A stretch of DNA of 64,000 nt from Acinetobacter sp. WU_MDCI_Axc73 (GCF_025562455.1 NZ_JAHPRO010000011.1:1-64000), one strand, 5' to 3'. Positions 28,023 through 37,790 are shown, numbered from the stretch's first letter. Numbers and translations are program-made. Notes: generated by a model from the sequence alone, not told the origin.

Positions 28023-28056
28023 ATTGTTGCATGCTTGCAACAATTCGTCTTATAAA
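28023..28056. promoter_or_regulatory. Palindromic operator-like site in the predicted yceI promoter
   Basis: ATTGTTGCA (28023-28031) and TGCAACAAT (28036-28044) are exact inverted repeats with a 4-nt spacer. A candidate promoter on the plus strand, TTGCAT (28027-28032), 18 nt, TATAAA (28051-28056), lies over it. The site is therefore well placed for repression of yceI and possibly also of the divergent OsmC-family gene. The binding protein is unknown. Confidence 0.5.
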
Positions 28057-28117
28057 TAACAGTGTATTAAAATCAGCAATGTATAAACTAATAACTATTC
28101 ACTATTAGGAAATCATC

Positions 28118-28699
28118 ATGCGTTTAAAAACATTATCACTTGGCTTGGCTGTTGCAGTTGCGAGTACATTAACTTTAGCTGCGCCAGTAGATTACAAAAT
28201 CGATCCAACGCACACTGCGACTGTATTTTCATGGAATCACTTCGGTTTTTCTACACCAAGTGCGAACTTTAGCGATATTCAAGGTGTGATTAAAGTTGAC
28301 AATGCAAAACCTGCAAACTCTTCTGTAGAAGTGACGATTCCAGTCAGTAGCGTTAATACAAACGTAACTGCGTTGGATAAAGAGTTTCAGGAAGAAGGCT
28401 GGTTCAATGCAGCTAAATATCCGAACATTACTTTCAAAAGTACTAAAGTTGAAACCAAAGACAAAAAACATTTCAAAATTACAGGTAACTTAACCGTTAA
28501 AGGGATTACCAAACCTGTCGTATTGGACGCTGTGTTGAATAAACAAGGCGAACATCCAATGGCAAAAGTCCCTGCAATTGGTTTCAATGCAACTACATCA
28601 TTTAATCGTTCTGAATTTGGGATCGGAAACTATGTACCAAATGTCGGTGATAAAATTACTGTAAACATTACCACTGAAGCAGAAGCTGCCAAGAAATAA
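28118..28699 (+). CDS. YceI-family periplasmic protein
   Basis: A 193-residue exported protein with a signal peptide ending LAA, then the YceI lipocalin-like fold: YKIDPTHTATVFSWNHFGFS, FQEEGWFNAAKYPNITFKST, GNLTVKGITKPVVLDA and FNRSEFGIGNY. The family binds isoprenoid-type ligands (polyisoprenoid or ubiquinone-like) in the periplasm and often responds to alkaline or organic stress. It is followed by a strong terminator and preceded by the palindrome at 28023-28044. Confidence 0.92.
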   Translation: MRLKTLSLGLAVAVASTLTLAAPVDYKIDPTHTATVFSWNHFGFSTPSANFSDIQGVIKVDNAKPANSSVEVTIPVSSVNTNVTALDKEFQEEGWFNAAKYPNITFKSTKVETKDKKHFKITGNLTVKGITKPVVLDAVLNKQGEHPMAKVPAIGFNATTSFNRSEFGIGNYVPNVGDKITVNITTEAEAAKK

Positions 28700-28716
28700 G
28701 AGTTTACCGTTTGAAC

Positions 28717-28752
28717 AAACCCATCATGAATAAAATACATGATGGGTTTTTT
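28717..28752 (+). terminator. Terminator of the yceI-family gene
   Basis: AAACCCATCATG (28717-28728) pairs perfectly with CATGATGGGTTT (28739-28750), then TTT. Confidence 0.88.
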
Positions 28753-28817
28753 ATTTTGTAGCATAGTAATGAACTCTAAAAAATGAAAACTAATAAACAT
28801 GAATAGAAGGGAACAAT

Positions 28818-29225
28818 ATGTTGGGTCAATGTTTATGTGGGTCGGTACAATTTGAGGCTAATATTCATCCAGAGCAAATCACGGTTTGTCATTGTTCTAT
28901 GTGTCGAAAATGGGGAGGCGGGCCATCCTTGACGCTGGAAGTGATCGATCATTTGAAAGTGTCAGGTGAAGAATCCATTGGAAAATATGTATCGTCAGAA
29001 TGGGCAGCGCGCTATTTTTGTAAAGAATGCGGAACCCATTTATATTACAAACTGAATGAACGAGAATACTATAGTTTAAATGCACAATTGTTTGAGCTAC
29101 CTGAACAGGCAAAAATTTATCTGGAAATTTATTCAGATCATAAACCTGCGTATTATCCTTTTTTATCTTCAGCTAAGCAGATGACTGAACAAGATGTGAT
29201 TGAGTTATTTTCTTCGGAAAATTAA
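28818..29225 (+). CDS. GFA-family (glutathione-dependent formaldehyde-activating-like) protein
   Basis: A 135-residue zinc-binding protein of the GFA/CENP-V fold. Cysteine pairs are CLCG (6-10), CHCSMCRKW (about 25-33) and CKECGTH (about 74-80), the usual two-zinc set. The founding member speeds S-hydroxymethylglutathione formation, but most members have unknown thiol chemistry. GGAACA lies before the ATG. Convergent with the amidotransferase-like gene. Confidence 0.82.
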   Translation: MLGQCLCGSVQFEANIHPEQITVCHCSMCRKWGGGPSLTLEVIDHLKVSGEESIGKYVSSEWAARYFCKECGTHLYYKLNEREYYSLNAQLFELPEQAKIYLEIYSDHKPAYYPFLSSAKQMTEQDVIELFSSEN

Positions 29226-29250
29226 AAGAAGGTCAAAAAGACCTTCTTTT
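29224..29250. terminator. Bidirectional terminator
   Basis: AAAAGAAGGTC (29224-29234) pairs with GACCTTCTTTT (29240-29250) between convergent genes. It overlaps the last bases of both. Confidence 0.8.
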
Positions 29251-29965
29251 AATTTAATAACTGGTTTTGTTTTAAAAATTGTTTAATCACATGGTATGCA
29301 GCATGTTCAAGGTTTTGAGCATGCAGTGAATTTTCCTCACGTAGCTGAGGAATTGAGAATTTACCCTGACGTAACTCACATGTATGACCAATCAGCCAAC
29401 GTTCAAACATATCTTCAGCCACTTCGATATGAAACTGTAAAGCTAAAATATGATGTCCAATTGCGAATGCTTGATGTGGATAAAGGGGGGTGCTAGCAAG
29501 AAGAATGGCATCTTCAGGTAAATTAAAAGTGTCCCCATGCCAGTGTAAAACTGCAACACCTTCAAGCGGCTCTAAAATATTATGCTCAAGCGGCTTAATC
29601 TCAAGTTTGGTCCAACCAATTTCTTTTTGATGACCTGCATATACTTTTGCATCTAATGCTCTTGCAATGAGCTGTGCACCTAAACAAATGCCTAAAGTTG
29701 GCTTTTTACTGGCAAGCCGTTGTTGAAGTAAGCGAATTTCATCAGTTAAAAAAGGGTAGTCGTCTTGCTCATAAACCCCAATGGGTCCACCTAAAATAAC
29801 GGTAAGACCTTCATAATTGAGTGCTGGCGTTAAATCATCTACGCCTGCCTCGAAATAGCGAATACGAAAACCTAGCTGATAAAAAATATCTTCCAACGAA
29901 CCCAAGTCTTCAAAAGCAAGATGCTGAATAGCGTAAATCGTTTTGGAAAAAGTATGATGAGTCAT
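29249..29965 (-). CDS. Class I glutamine amidotransferase-like protein (GMP-synthase N-domain type)
   Basis: A 238-residue stand-alone GATase1 domain. The nucleophile elbow GICLGAQLIARAL carries the catalytic Cys (about residue 98). The His-Glu pair is in LALQFHIEVAEDMFERW. GGPIGVYEQDDYPFL is typical of the YfeJ/GuaA-like amidotransferase group. No synthetase partner is adjacent, so the nitrogen acceptor or a role as gamma-glutamyl hydrolase is open. Single-gene unit. Confidence 0.82.
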   Translation of the reverse strand: MTHHTFSKTIYAIQHLAFEDLGSLEDIFYQLGFRIRYFEAGVDDLTPALNYEGLTVILGGPIGVYEQDDYPFLTDEIRLLQQRLASKKPTLGICLGAQLIARALDAKVYAGHQKEIGWTKLEIKPLEHNILEPLEGVAVLHWHGDTFNLPEDAILLASTPLYPHQAFAIGHHILALQFHIEVAEDMFERWLIGHTCELRQGKFSIPQLREENSLHAQNLEHAAYHVIKQFLKQNQLLN

Positions 29966-30105
29966 AAGGATTTAAACAGCGTGTAAGTATTGTTTTACAT
30001 TAAGCCAAATTATGTAAAAAGGAAACAGTATGATCAGCTGTGCTTAAAATAAAATACGGCTAGTTTTATGTTTAATGAAAAATAAAACGGTAATTCAAGT
30101 TAGTT

Positions 30106-30138
30106 TGAAAATATAGAGGTGACTCAATCACCTCTATA
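30106..30138 (-). terminator. Terminator of the aldehyde dehydrogenase gene
   Basis: TATAGAGGTGA (30112-30122) pairs perfectly with TCACCTCTATA (30128-30138); the minus strand continues with TTTTC. It lies 100 bp after the stop. Confidence 0.7.
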
Positions 30139-30237
30139 CTCAATAGACTTCTTTCAAAAGTTCCTTTTATTTATCCTTATAGGAGAAAAAAAGGGTTTAA
30201 ATAATGATGAAAGACATCAAATATCTAAAAATTGGTT

Positions 30238-31749
30238 TTAGAAAAAGCCCATGGGTTTTGTTGAATAACTGACCAATAAGTTTTTAGTTTGTTGATAATG
30301 ATCCAGCATCATTTTGTGGTTTTCACGACCAATACCTGATTGTTTATAGCCACCAAATGCAGCATGCGCAGGATAAATGTGATAACAGTTGGTCCAAACG
30401 CGACCCGCTTCAATTGCGCGACCAGCACGATAAGAGGTATGCGCAGAACGAGACCAAACGCCTGCACCTAAGCCGTAGACGGTATCATTGGCAATGTGCA
30501 TCGCATCATCAAAGTCCTTAAATGTCGTGACCGATAATACAGGTCCGAAAATTTCTTCCTGAAAAATTTTCATACTGTTGTGGCCTTTAAAAATGGTCGG
30601 TTCAATATAGAAACCACCATCGACATCATGACGTGCTTCACCACCTGTTAGAAGTTTTGCACCTTCATTTCGACCCGTATTGATACAACCAATAATTTTG
30701 TCAAACTGTTGTTTGGATGCTTGCGCACCAATCATGGTGTCCGTATCTAATGGATGCCCCGTTTTGATTTTCTTAACACGTTCAATGGCCATTTCAAGAA
30801 AACGATCTGCAATGCTTTCCTGAACCAGTGCGCGTGAAGGACAAGTACAAACCTCACCCTGATTCAGAGCAAACATGGCAAAACCTTCTAAGGTTTTTTC
30901 AAGGAAGTCATCATCTCTATCTAAAATATCTTCAAAGAAAATATTCGGTGATTTGCCACCAAGCTCAAGTGTGACTGGAATGATATTCTCAGTCGCATAT
31001 TGCATAATTTGTTGACCGACTTTGGTTGAACCCGTAAAGGCAATCTTTGCAATACGTGGATTAGTCGCCAATGGACGACCAACTTCTACGCCATAACCAT
31101 TGACAATATTAAGTACACCCGCTGGTAAAAGGTCTTGAATCAGTTCAACCAGCACCAAAATACTGACAGGCGTTTGTTCAGCAGGTTTTAGTACAATACA
31201 GTTACCCGCTGCCAAGGCAGGGGCAAGTTTCCATGCAGCCATTAAAATCGGGAAATTCCACGGAATGATTTGACCAACGACACCTAAAGGTTCATGAAAA
31301 TGGTAGGCAATAGTATCTTCATCAATCTCTGAAATACCGCCTTCCTGAGCGCGGATACAGCCTGCAAAATAACGGAAATGATCAATCGCCAATGGAATAT
31401 CTGCTGCCAGTGTTTCACGTACAGGCTTACCATTGTCCCATGTTTCAGCAACCGCTAACATTTCCAGATTTGCTTCAAGACGATCAGCAATTTTTAACAA
31501 TAAATTAGAGCGAGTGGTAGGTGAAGCTTTGTTCCATTGTGTTTTTGCTTTGTGGGCCGCATCCAATGCTAATTCGATATCTTCCGCACTTGAGCGCGGA
31601 ATTTTTGTAAATACTTTGCCATCGACAGGAGAGATATTTTCAAAGTATTCTCCTTTTACAGGGGCAACCCATTGCCCATCTATAAAGTTTTCATATTGAG
31701 ATTTAAATTGAACCTTAGAACCAGGTTGATTAGGATCGATGTAACGCAT
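30238..31749 (-). CDS. NAD-dependent aldehyde dehydrogenase (ExaC/AcoD-type)
   Basis: A 503-residue ALDH-superfamily enzyme from ATG 31749 ([12 protein letters not shown]), 6 nt after AAGGAA; the open frame upstream to 31884 is not coding. The catalytic glutamate is in [10 protein letters not shown] and the catalytic Cys in [22 protein letters not shown] marks NAD binding. The close kinship to acetaldehyde dehydrogenases ([17 protein letters not shown]) suggests acetaldehyde or similar aldehydes. It is divergent from a GAF-domain regulator, and an iron-type alcohol dehydrogenase is nearby, giving an alcohol-to-acid module. Confidence 0.9.
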   Translation of the reverse strand: MRYIDPNQPGSKVQFKSQYENFIDGQWVAPVKGEYFENISPVDGKVFTKIPRSSAEDIELALDAAHKAKTQWNKASPTTRSNLLLKIADRLEANLEMLAVAETWDNGKPVRETLAADIPLAIDHFRYFAGCIRAQEGGISEIDEDTIAYHFHEPLGVVGQIIPWNFPILMAAWKLAPALAAGNCIVLKPAEQTPVSILVLVELIQDLLPAGVLNIVNGYGVEVGRPLATNPRIAKIAFTGSTKVGQQIMQYATENIIPVTLELGGKSPNIFFEDILDRDDDFLEKTLEGFAMFALNQGEVCTCPSRALVQESIADRFLEMAIERVKKIKTGHPLDTDTMIGAQASKQQFDKIIGCINTGRNEGAKLLTGGEARHDVDGGFYIEPTIFKGHNSMKIFQEEIFGPVLSVTTFKDFDDAMHIANDTVYGLGAGVWSRSAHTSYRAGRAIEAGRVWTNCYHIYPAHAAFGGYKQSGIGRENHKMMLDHYQQTKNLLVSYSTKPMGFF

Positions 31750-31902
31750 ATAAATATTCCTTTGCTTATCATTGATATACATATCAAATTTGAAGCTTAT
31801 ACAGCTTTGGTATAAGGTACTTTTGTACACTGTGCAGTTAGCATATAAAAACGAAGGTTGGAGAAAGGTTGGAGAACATGACAATTTTCAGGGAATATAC
31901 AA

Positions 31903-33087
31903 ATGGTTACAAAACAAAAGCTCAGGGAACAGCGCCACGCGGTTGAGACTCTTCGCCAACAAAGCATTCTCAAGACAGAACAAACAAATCAAGTCAATGA
32001 AAGTATTACTAGTTCTTGGCAACGCTCGGTATCTGCTGCAATTCCCAAAGAACGATCCGCTGCGCCGCTATTGTCTTTAGCGCAAAAACACCCGTCTGCA
32101 TTGGATATAGCATTGCAATATTGTGGCAATGATCTGAAACATGTGGCTGAGCAATCATCTATGGTGATTGCAGTCGGTGATGTCGGTAGTACCATTATCT
32201 GGACAGCTGCGAGTCAACAGATGCGGAGCGCGGCTGAACGTGTACATTTTGTCGAGGGCGGGCAGTGGGGCGAGGAAATGGTGGGAACTAATGCATTAGC
32301 CTTGTCGATAAAAACTCGCCAATCTAGTTGCGTGTTTTCCAATGAACATTATATGCAATCGGTACAAGATTGGGTCTGTTATGCTGCCCCGATTATCGAT
32401 CCACATTCGAGGCAATTACTGGGTGTGATTGATTTATCCACGACATGGACCAATCATAATTCTTTAGGCATTTTAGCTGCTGAACGGTGTGCCTCAATCA
32501 TTCAAACAGCTTTACAGGAACAACAACGCCAGCAATTGTATATACGGGCATTTTCTATACCCCAAGTGCTATTTAATGGAAAAAATTTGGTGCTAACACC
32601 GCGTCAGATAGAGATTTTGAGTATTTTGGCATTATGTCCGCAAGGTCTAAATCTGGAAACGCTACATCAAGCACTATATGGTGAACGTAAAGTCAGTATG
32701 GGGACTTTAAAAGCTGAAATGTCGCAGTTACGTGATGTGCTTGGCGGTATGCTCGGCTCGCGTCCTTATCGCTTATTGGCACATGTTGAAGCTGATTTTT
32801 TACAGGCTGAAAATGCGCTAGATTCAGGTTATGTATCGTCAGCATTACAATTGTATACAGGGGTGTTCTTGGCAAAAACCGAGAGTCCATTTTTATGTGC
32901 ATGGAGAGATTGTCTGGAATCACGTTTAAGTGATGCTATTTTCAAAGCCAAAGAAACGGACATGTTATTGAAACATGTTGCACGTTTCCCTGAAGCGATT
33001 GATGCGGTTGAGCGATTAATTGAGCTATTGCCTCATGATCATCCTGCCCACCAATCATTATTTAAATATCAGCAGGCAGAACAATAG
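31903..33087 (+). CDS. GAF-domain transcriptional regulator (AcoR-like N-terminus, no AAA+ domain)
   Basis: A 394-residue regulator. The first two thirds match the AcoR/phenol-type sensor region (SWQRS near residue 40, VGDVGSTIIWTA, FVEGGQWGEEMVGTNAL, GAF-like to about 215). The usual AAA+ ATPase and Fis helix-turn-helix are missing. Instead, residues about 235-290 (LTPRQIEILSILALCP, MGTLKAEMSQLRDVLG) look like a winged-helix DNA-binding domain, followed by a helical C-terminus. It therefore probably acts with sigma-70 polymerase. Divergent from the aldehyde dehydrogenase, its likely target; its 3' end is 3 bp from the convergent hydrolase. Confidence 0.8.
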   Translation: MVTKQKLREQRHAVETLRQQSILKTEQTNQVNESITSSWQRSVSAAIPKERSAAPLLSLAQKHPSALDIALQYCGNDLKHVAEQSSMVIAVGDVGSTIIWTAASQQMRSAAERVHFVEGGQWGEEMVGTNALALSIKTRQSSCVFSNEHYMQSVQDWVCYAAPIIDPHSRQLLGVIDLSTTWTNHNSLGILAAERCASIIQTALQEQQRQQLYIRAFSIPQVLFNGKNLVLTPRQIEILSILALCPQGLNLETLHQALYGERKVSMGTLKAEMSQLRDVLGGMLGSRPYRLLAHVEADFLQAENALDSGYVSSALQLYTGVFLAKTESPFLCAWRDCLESRLSDAIFKAKETDMLLKHVARFPEAIDAVERLIELLPHDHPAHQSLFKYQQAEQ

Positions 33088-33090
33088 ATT

Positions 33091-34053
33091 TTAGGGCATT
33101 TTGATTTCTAACCAATCAAATAATTGTTGATAAACCTGACTTCGAACTGGTTCAGCCGAGAGGACTAAATCATGCAGACCATGATGAATGGTTTGGGTGG
33201 TGACGTCACCCTTAATTTTTGTAGCATACTTTTCGATATCTTTTACGCCCAAAATTACATCGCTTTGCGTCGCTTTTTTACTCCATTTTCTTGGGTTTTT
33301 AGTCTGATTCGAATGCATAACCAGTGCAGGAATTGTAAGCTTAACACCTTGATGAATTTCTTTTTGTGCAATATGAATGGCACGAATAAAACTTAACTGG
33401 ACTTTCTTCATATTAGGCTGTTTCCAGTTTAAATCAAATGACCACTCACCGTAGTAATCTCGATGCAAACTCGGTACATACCATTTATTTAAACCGCTCG
33501 GAAATTTCGTTTGAGGTAAATAACGACCAACTTGACTTAATAGAGGTACGCCCACCGCTTTTTTTAGCGAATTCATATTAAAATCATAAAATGGGCTATT
33601 TACCCACAGTGCCTTGATCAGAGGATGATCAGGATGGTGTGCAGCATACAGTGTCGCAGTGAGTCCACCCGTAGAATGACCTGCTAACACGATCTGATTG
33701 TGATGTTCTTCGCCCATAATCTTGAGGGCTTCAGTAATCTCGGCATTATATTCGTTAAGATCGAGTACGTTATATAAAATCTGATGAGGAAGATGAGAGC
33801 GACCATATTTTCTCAGATCCAGCGCATAAAAATCATAGCCATGCTGATTAAATTGTTCAGCCATTTCGGTTTGAAAAAAATAATCGATAAAGCCATGAAT
33901 ATATAAAACGGCTTTTGAAGTTGCCGTCGCTGCTTTTTTTCTGACTAATGTTGCAATGACTTTACCTTCGTAATCATCAGGAAAGTTTAAAGTCAGCTGT
34001 TGGTAGCCTTCACCTAAAATATCTGGCGTGTATTGATTCATATTTTTATTCAT
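33091..34053 (-). CDS. Alpha/beta hydrolase, serine aminopeptidase S33 / monoacylglycerol-lipase-like
   Basis: A 320-residue cytosolic hydrolase. The nucleophile Ser lies in AGHSTGG (about residues 142-148), YIHGFIDYF carries the oxyanion region, and HHGLHDLVLS gives the catalytic His near residue 290. It resembles lysophospholipase and monoacylglycerol lipase proteins. No signal peptide. It lies between regulator and alcohol dehydrogenase and may release alcohols from esters for the module, which is inference only. Confidence 0.8.
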   Translation of the reverse strand: MNKNMNQYTPDILGEGYQQLTLNFPDDYEGKVIATLVRKKAATATSKAVLYIHGFIDYFFQTEMAEQFNQHGYDFYALDLRKYGRSHLPHQILYNVLDLNEYNAEITEALKIMGEEHHNQIVLAGHSTGGLTATLYAAHHPDHPLIKALWVNSPFYDFNMNSLKKAVGVPLLSQVGRYLPQTKFPSGLNKWYVPSLHRDYYGEWSFDLNWKQPNMKKVQLSFIRAIHIAQKEIHQGVKLTIPALVMHSNQTKNPRKWSKKATQSDVILGVKDIEKYATKIKGDVTTQTIHHGLHDLVLSAEPVRSQVYQQLFDWLEIKMP

Positions 34054-34114
34054 TTGTGTTTTTAAATCATGTTGTCATCCTTGTATGAAATGTTGGTTTT
34101 GTCAATTCAATGAG

Positions 34115-34151
34115 GTAAAAAAGAGGGAATATCTTGGAGAAATATTCCCTC
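34115..34151 (-). terminator. Terminator of the alcohol dehydrogenase gene
   Basis: GAGGGAATAT (34123-34132) pairs perfectly with ATATTCCCTC (34142-34151). The minus strand then reads a T-run (plus-strand A at 34117-34122). Confidence 0.85.
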
Positions 34152-34233
34152 AATTAAGCAAGCTGGTTGGAGAGAAACTTGCTCTAAGGACAAAAGTTGG
34201 AGACTATTAAATAATCTTGAGTGATTCAAGTCA

Positions 34234-35406
34234 TTAAAGGGCTGCTTTAAAAATCTCTACCACCTGTGCATGGGTTGCCTTGCGTGGGTTGGTCAGCATA
34301 CAGGCATCCTTTTGTGCATTTTCAGCCATAATTGCTAAATCTTCAGTTTTCACACCTAATTCAGTCAGTCCAGATGGAATTCCGATAGATTGGGACAACT
34401 CACGGATCGCATTAATCGCTGCGCGTGCGGCTTGATTTTGAGTTAAGCCTTGAGTTTGAACGCCCATTAGTTCCGCTATACGTGCATATCGGTCTGGACA
34501 AGCAATTAGGTTAAACTCACATACATGAGGTAATAGGACTGCATTACATACACCGTGTGGCAAGTTATAGAATCCCCCTAATTGGTGCGCCATCGCATGT
34601 ACATAACCAAGTGAAGCATTGTTAAATGCCATCCCTGCAAGGTATTGTGCATAGCTCATGGCATCACGTGCTTCTAGATTTTCCCCATTGGCAACCGCAG
34701 GACTTAACCATTCACTAATCATGCTAATCGCTTTTTCAGCACAGGCATCGGTAATTGGATTGGCTGCGGTTGAGACATAAGCTTCAACTGCATGCGTCAA
34801 GGCATCCATACCTGTTGCAGCAGTTAAACTTGCTGGTTTGGCAACCATCAGTTTAGGATCATCAATCGCAATCAGTGGTGTGCAGCGCCAATCAACAATG
34901 GCCATTTTGACGTGTGTATCAGTATTGGTAATGATACAAAAACGTGTCATTTCTGAAGCAGTACCTGCGGTGGTATTCACTGCAATCAACGGAGTCATCG
35001 GAACTTTACTTTTATCGATGCCTTCATAATCACGAATATGTCCACCACCTGCGGTCACAAGACCAATTCCTTTTGCACAGTCATGTGAAGAACCGCCACC
35101 TAAAGAGACAATAAAGTCGCAGTGGTTGTCGTTATAGGCATCAACACCATGATGTACGTTTTTGTCGGTTGGGTTGGGTTCCGCGCCTGCAAAGATATGA
35201 CTATCTACTCCTGCATCTTTTAAGTATTCAGCAATGGTGTCTGCTACACCAAACTTGAAGAGTCCTGCATCGGTGACAATCAGTGCTTTTTTTGCACCTA
35301 AATTTTGTGCTTTAGTTCCAATTTCTTTGGCACAGCCTGGGCCAAAAAGTGAAACACATGGGATATAAAAACCATTTGTTTGGTCAGCAATATTTTTAAA
35401 AGCCAT
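34234..35406 (-). CDS. Iron-containing alcohol dehydrogenase
   Basis: A 390-residue group III (iron-type) alcohol dehydrogenase. NAD-binding GGGSSHDCAKGIG is at about 98-110. The metal-binding residues lie in ATGMDALTHAVEAY and in AMAHQLGGFYNLPHGVCNAVLLPHV. It is similar to YiaY/ethanol dehydrogenases, converting primary alcohols to aldehydes, which the aldehyde dehydrogenase at 30.2 kb could oxidise on. AAGGAATCGCTCC precedes the ATG. Confidence 0.9.
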   Translation of the reverse strand: MAFKNIADQTNGFYIPCVSLFGPGCAKEIGTKAQNLGAKKALIVTDAGLFKFGVADTIAEYLKDAGVDSHIFAGAEPNPTDKNVHHGVDAYNDNHCDFIVSLGGGSSHDCAKGIGLVTAGGGHIRDYEGIDKSKVPMTPLIAVNTTAGTASEMTRFCIITNTDTHVKMAIVDWRCTPLIAIDDPKLMVAKPASLTAATGMDALTHAVEAYVSTAANPITDACAEKAISMISEWLSPAVANGENLEARDAMSYAQYLAGMAFNNASLGYVHAMAHQLGGFYNLPHGVCNAVLLPHVCEFNLIACPDRYARIAELMGVQTQGLTQNQAARAAINAIRELSQSIGIPSGLTELGVKTEDLAIMAENAQKDACMLTNPRKATHAQVVEIFKAAL

Positions 35407-35633
35407 GGAGCGATTCCTTCTTCCATTAATCCATTTGTTATTTCAGGTGATTCTCACCGTGAAGCTAGTATTCTGATTTGGCTATTTTTTTCCTACCTAC
35501 CAAAAACCTACCAATAAAAATATTGTCGTATCTATCTGATATCTATTTATTTTAATATTTTGAGTCGCTTTCGGATTTCACTTTTGAATGAAAGTCGTTA
35601 AGCTATGGGCTGTTTTATGGAAATGATCAGGTT

Positions 35634-37346
35634 ATGAAGCAAGAAACTGCACTGAAGTTATTAAAAGCGGGTGAAAATGTGTTTTTAACAGGTTCGGCTG
35701 GTGCAGGAAAAACATATACCCTGAATCAATACATCAATTACTTAAAAGCACGTAAAGTGCCTGTTGCAGTGACCGCTTCTACTGGAATTGCTGCGACACA
35801 TATGAATGGAATGACCATTCATACTTGGGCTGGGATTGGCATTAAAAATCATTTATCTGATGATGATCTTAAACGCATGAAAGAGCGCAAATATTTAAAA
35901 GAACATCTTGAAAATGCCCAAGTTTTAATTATTGATGAAATTTCGATGCTGCATGCCAAACAGCTTAATTTGGTCAATCAGGTCTTAAAATATTTTAAAG
36001 AAAGTGATGAGGCTTTCGGTGGAATTCAAGTCATTGTCGCAGGTGACTTTTTCCAGTTACCACCTGTAGGAAAAAAAGACGAGCAAAATCGCGATAAATT
36101 TTGCTTTATGTCAGATGCATGGGTCGAAGCAAAATTCCGTGTTTGTTATCTGACTGAGCAGCATCGTCAGGATGATGAAATCCTGAATCAGATTTTAAAT
36201 GCGATTCGAGCCCAGAATATCCAGAGTGAACATAAACAGGCTCTGTTAAATTCACGTCAGTATGATATTGGTGATACTTTTACACGTCTTTATACACATA
36301 ATATGGATGTCGATCAGATCAATTTTCAACATTTAAATGAGATTGAAAATGAAGGACATCAGTTTAATGCGGTGCTAGATGGTAATGATAAATTACTGGA
36401 AACCTTGAAATCATCGGTTCGTGCGCCAGAAGAACTTACCTTAAAAAAACATGCCAAAGTGATGTTTGTTAAAAATAACTTTGATATGGGGTATATCAAC
36501 GGTAGTTTGGGTGAAGTGATTGGTTTTGAGGAAGATGATGAACATGGCATTTTACCTAAAGTCAAAATGACCGATGGCACGACACTTTTGGTTGAACCTG
36601 AAACGTGGTCTATTGAAAATGAGGCAGGGAAAAGTATTGCCAGTTTTCAGCAAATTCCACTGCGTTTGGCATGGGCGATTACCATTCATAAAAGTCAGGG
36701 CATGACACTCGAAGCCGCTGAAATTAATCTGACACATACTTTTGAAAAGGGTCAGGGTTATGTTGCTTTGTCACGACTTAAATCTTTAACAGGTCTACGT
36801 TTACTTGGTTTTAATGATCAAGCTTTAGAACTTGATACGCTGGCGCTAAAGGCCGATCGTCGTTTTCAGGAGCTATCACAAGAAGCTGAAAATCATTTTG
36901 CTGATGCCGATTTAACAGCTCAACATAAAGCGTTTATTCGCCATTGTGGCGGTACACTCAATGAAACTGAAATTCTACGCAATGAGAAAAAACTGGCAAA
37001 AGGTGAAAAGCAAAACTATGGTTCAGCGACTCTGGATGAAACTCGTGCCTTGTTTGAAGAAGGCTATGATATTCAAGATATTGCAACGGAGCGTGGCTTG
37101 ACACCTGCAACCATCATTAATCATTTGGCACGTCTACAAAAAGAACAAGGACTAGATATTTCTGTTGCACATCCTGGGGATGAAGTGGTTGAACAAATTA
37201 GAAAACTCTATAAGCGTGTACAAAAAAGCAAACGTCCAGAAAATTTTAATGATGATGGTTCCATCAAACTTAGACCGATCGTTGAGTTGACCAATCCTAA
37301 AATGGCTTATGATCAGGTACGCTTGGCGTTATTATTTATTGAGTAG
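35634..37346 (+). CDS. PIF1/RecD-like ATP-dependent DNA helicase with C-terminal helix-turn-helix
   Basis: A 570-residue superfamily 1B helicase. Walker A is GSAGAGKTYTLN (about 19-30), motif II LIIDEISML (about 99-107), motif III GDFFQLPPV, and motifs V/VI AWAITIHKSQGMTLEAAEI and GYVALSRLKS (about 340-385). After the helicase core, residues about 455-505 (ATLDETRALFEEGYDIQDIATERGLTP and on) form an HTH_40-type helix-turn-helix, so the protein may target particular DNA. Probably works in replication-fork or repair processing. It is followed by a CHMI-family gene after 11 bp. Confidence 0.87.
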   Translation: MKQETALKLLKAGENVFLTGSAGAGKTYTLNQYINYLKARKVPVAVTASTGIAATHMNGMTIHTWAGIGIKNHLSDDDLKRMKERKYLKEHLENAQVLIIDEISMLHAKQLNLVNQVLKYFKESDEAFGGIQVIVAGDFFQLPPVGKKDEQNRDKFCFMSDAWVEAKFRVCYLTEQHRQDDEILNQILNAIRAQNIQSEHKQALLNSRQYDIGDTFTRLYTHNMDVDQINFQHLNEIENEGHQFNAVLDGNDKLLETLKSSVRAPEELTLKKHAKVMFVKNNFDMGYINGSLGEVIGFEEDDEHGILPKVKMTDGTTLLVEPETWSIENEAGKSIASFQQIPLRLAWAITIHKSQGMTLEAAEINLTHTFEKGQGYVALSRLKSLTGLRLLGFNDQALELDTLALKADRRFQELSQEAENHFADADLTAQHKAFIRHCGGTLNETEILRNEKKLAKGEKQNYGSATLDETRALFEEGYDIQDIATERGLTPATIINHLARLQKEQGLDISVAHPGDEVVEQIRKLYKRVQKSKRPENFNDDGSIKLRPIVELTNPKMAYDQVRLALLFIE

Positions 37347-37357
37347 GAATATAAATT

Positions 37358-37729
37358 ATGCCACATGTGGTGGTTGATTATTCAGCGAATTTAGAAGATT
37401 TTGAAGCAAAACAATTATTGCTTGAAATAAATACTGTTTTGGTGGAAACAGGTTATTGCCAAGCAATTGATATTAAAGCCAGAGCGAGAAAAGATGATAT
37501 TTACTTAGTTGGACTTGATGAAGAACAGCAGGCTTATGTGCATGTCAAAATTTACTTACTTTCAGGGCGAAGTTCTGACCAAAAACAAGAAATAGGGCAA
37601 AAAGTTTTAGATTGTCTCGCTACAAATGCAATATTAAATCAACAGCAGATCCCAGTGCAAAGCTGTGTTGAGTTGATTGATATGCCCAAACAGGATTATT
37701 TTAAACAGGTGATTGAAAAGCAATTTTGA
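37358..37729 (+). CDS. 5-carboxymethyl-2-hydroxymuconate delta-isomerase-family protein
   Basis: A 123-residue tautomerase-superfamily (CHMI) protein. It keeps Pro2 after the initiator Met, the catalytic residue of the superfamily, and the family segments MPHVVVDYSANL, RARKDDIYLVG and VHVKIYLLSGRSSDQKQEIG. In homoprotocatechuate degradation it isomerises a ring-cleavage product, but no other hpa/hpc gene is near, so the substrate may differ. It is 11 bp after the helicase and probably cotranscribed. Confidence 0.85.
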   Translation: MPHVVVDYSANLEDFEAKQLLLEINTVLVETGYCQAIDIKARARKDDIYLVGLDEEQQAYVHVKIYLLSGRSSDQKQEIGQKVLDCLATNAILNQQQIPVQSCVELIDMPKQDYFKQVIEKQF

Positions 37730-37790
37730 TCAGGAGGTCTGCATTGGTTTGTATCACAATGAACAGGTCAAATGAACATAAAGTGAACAC

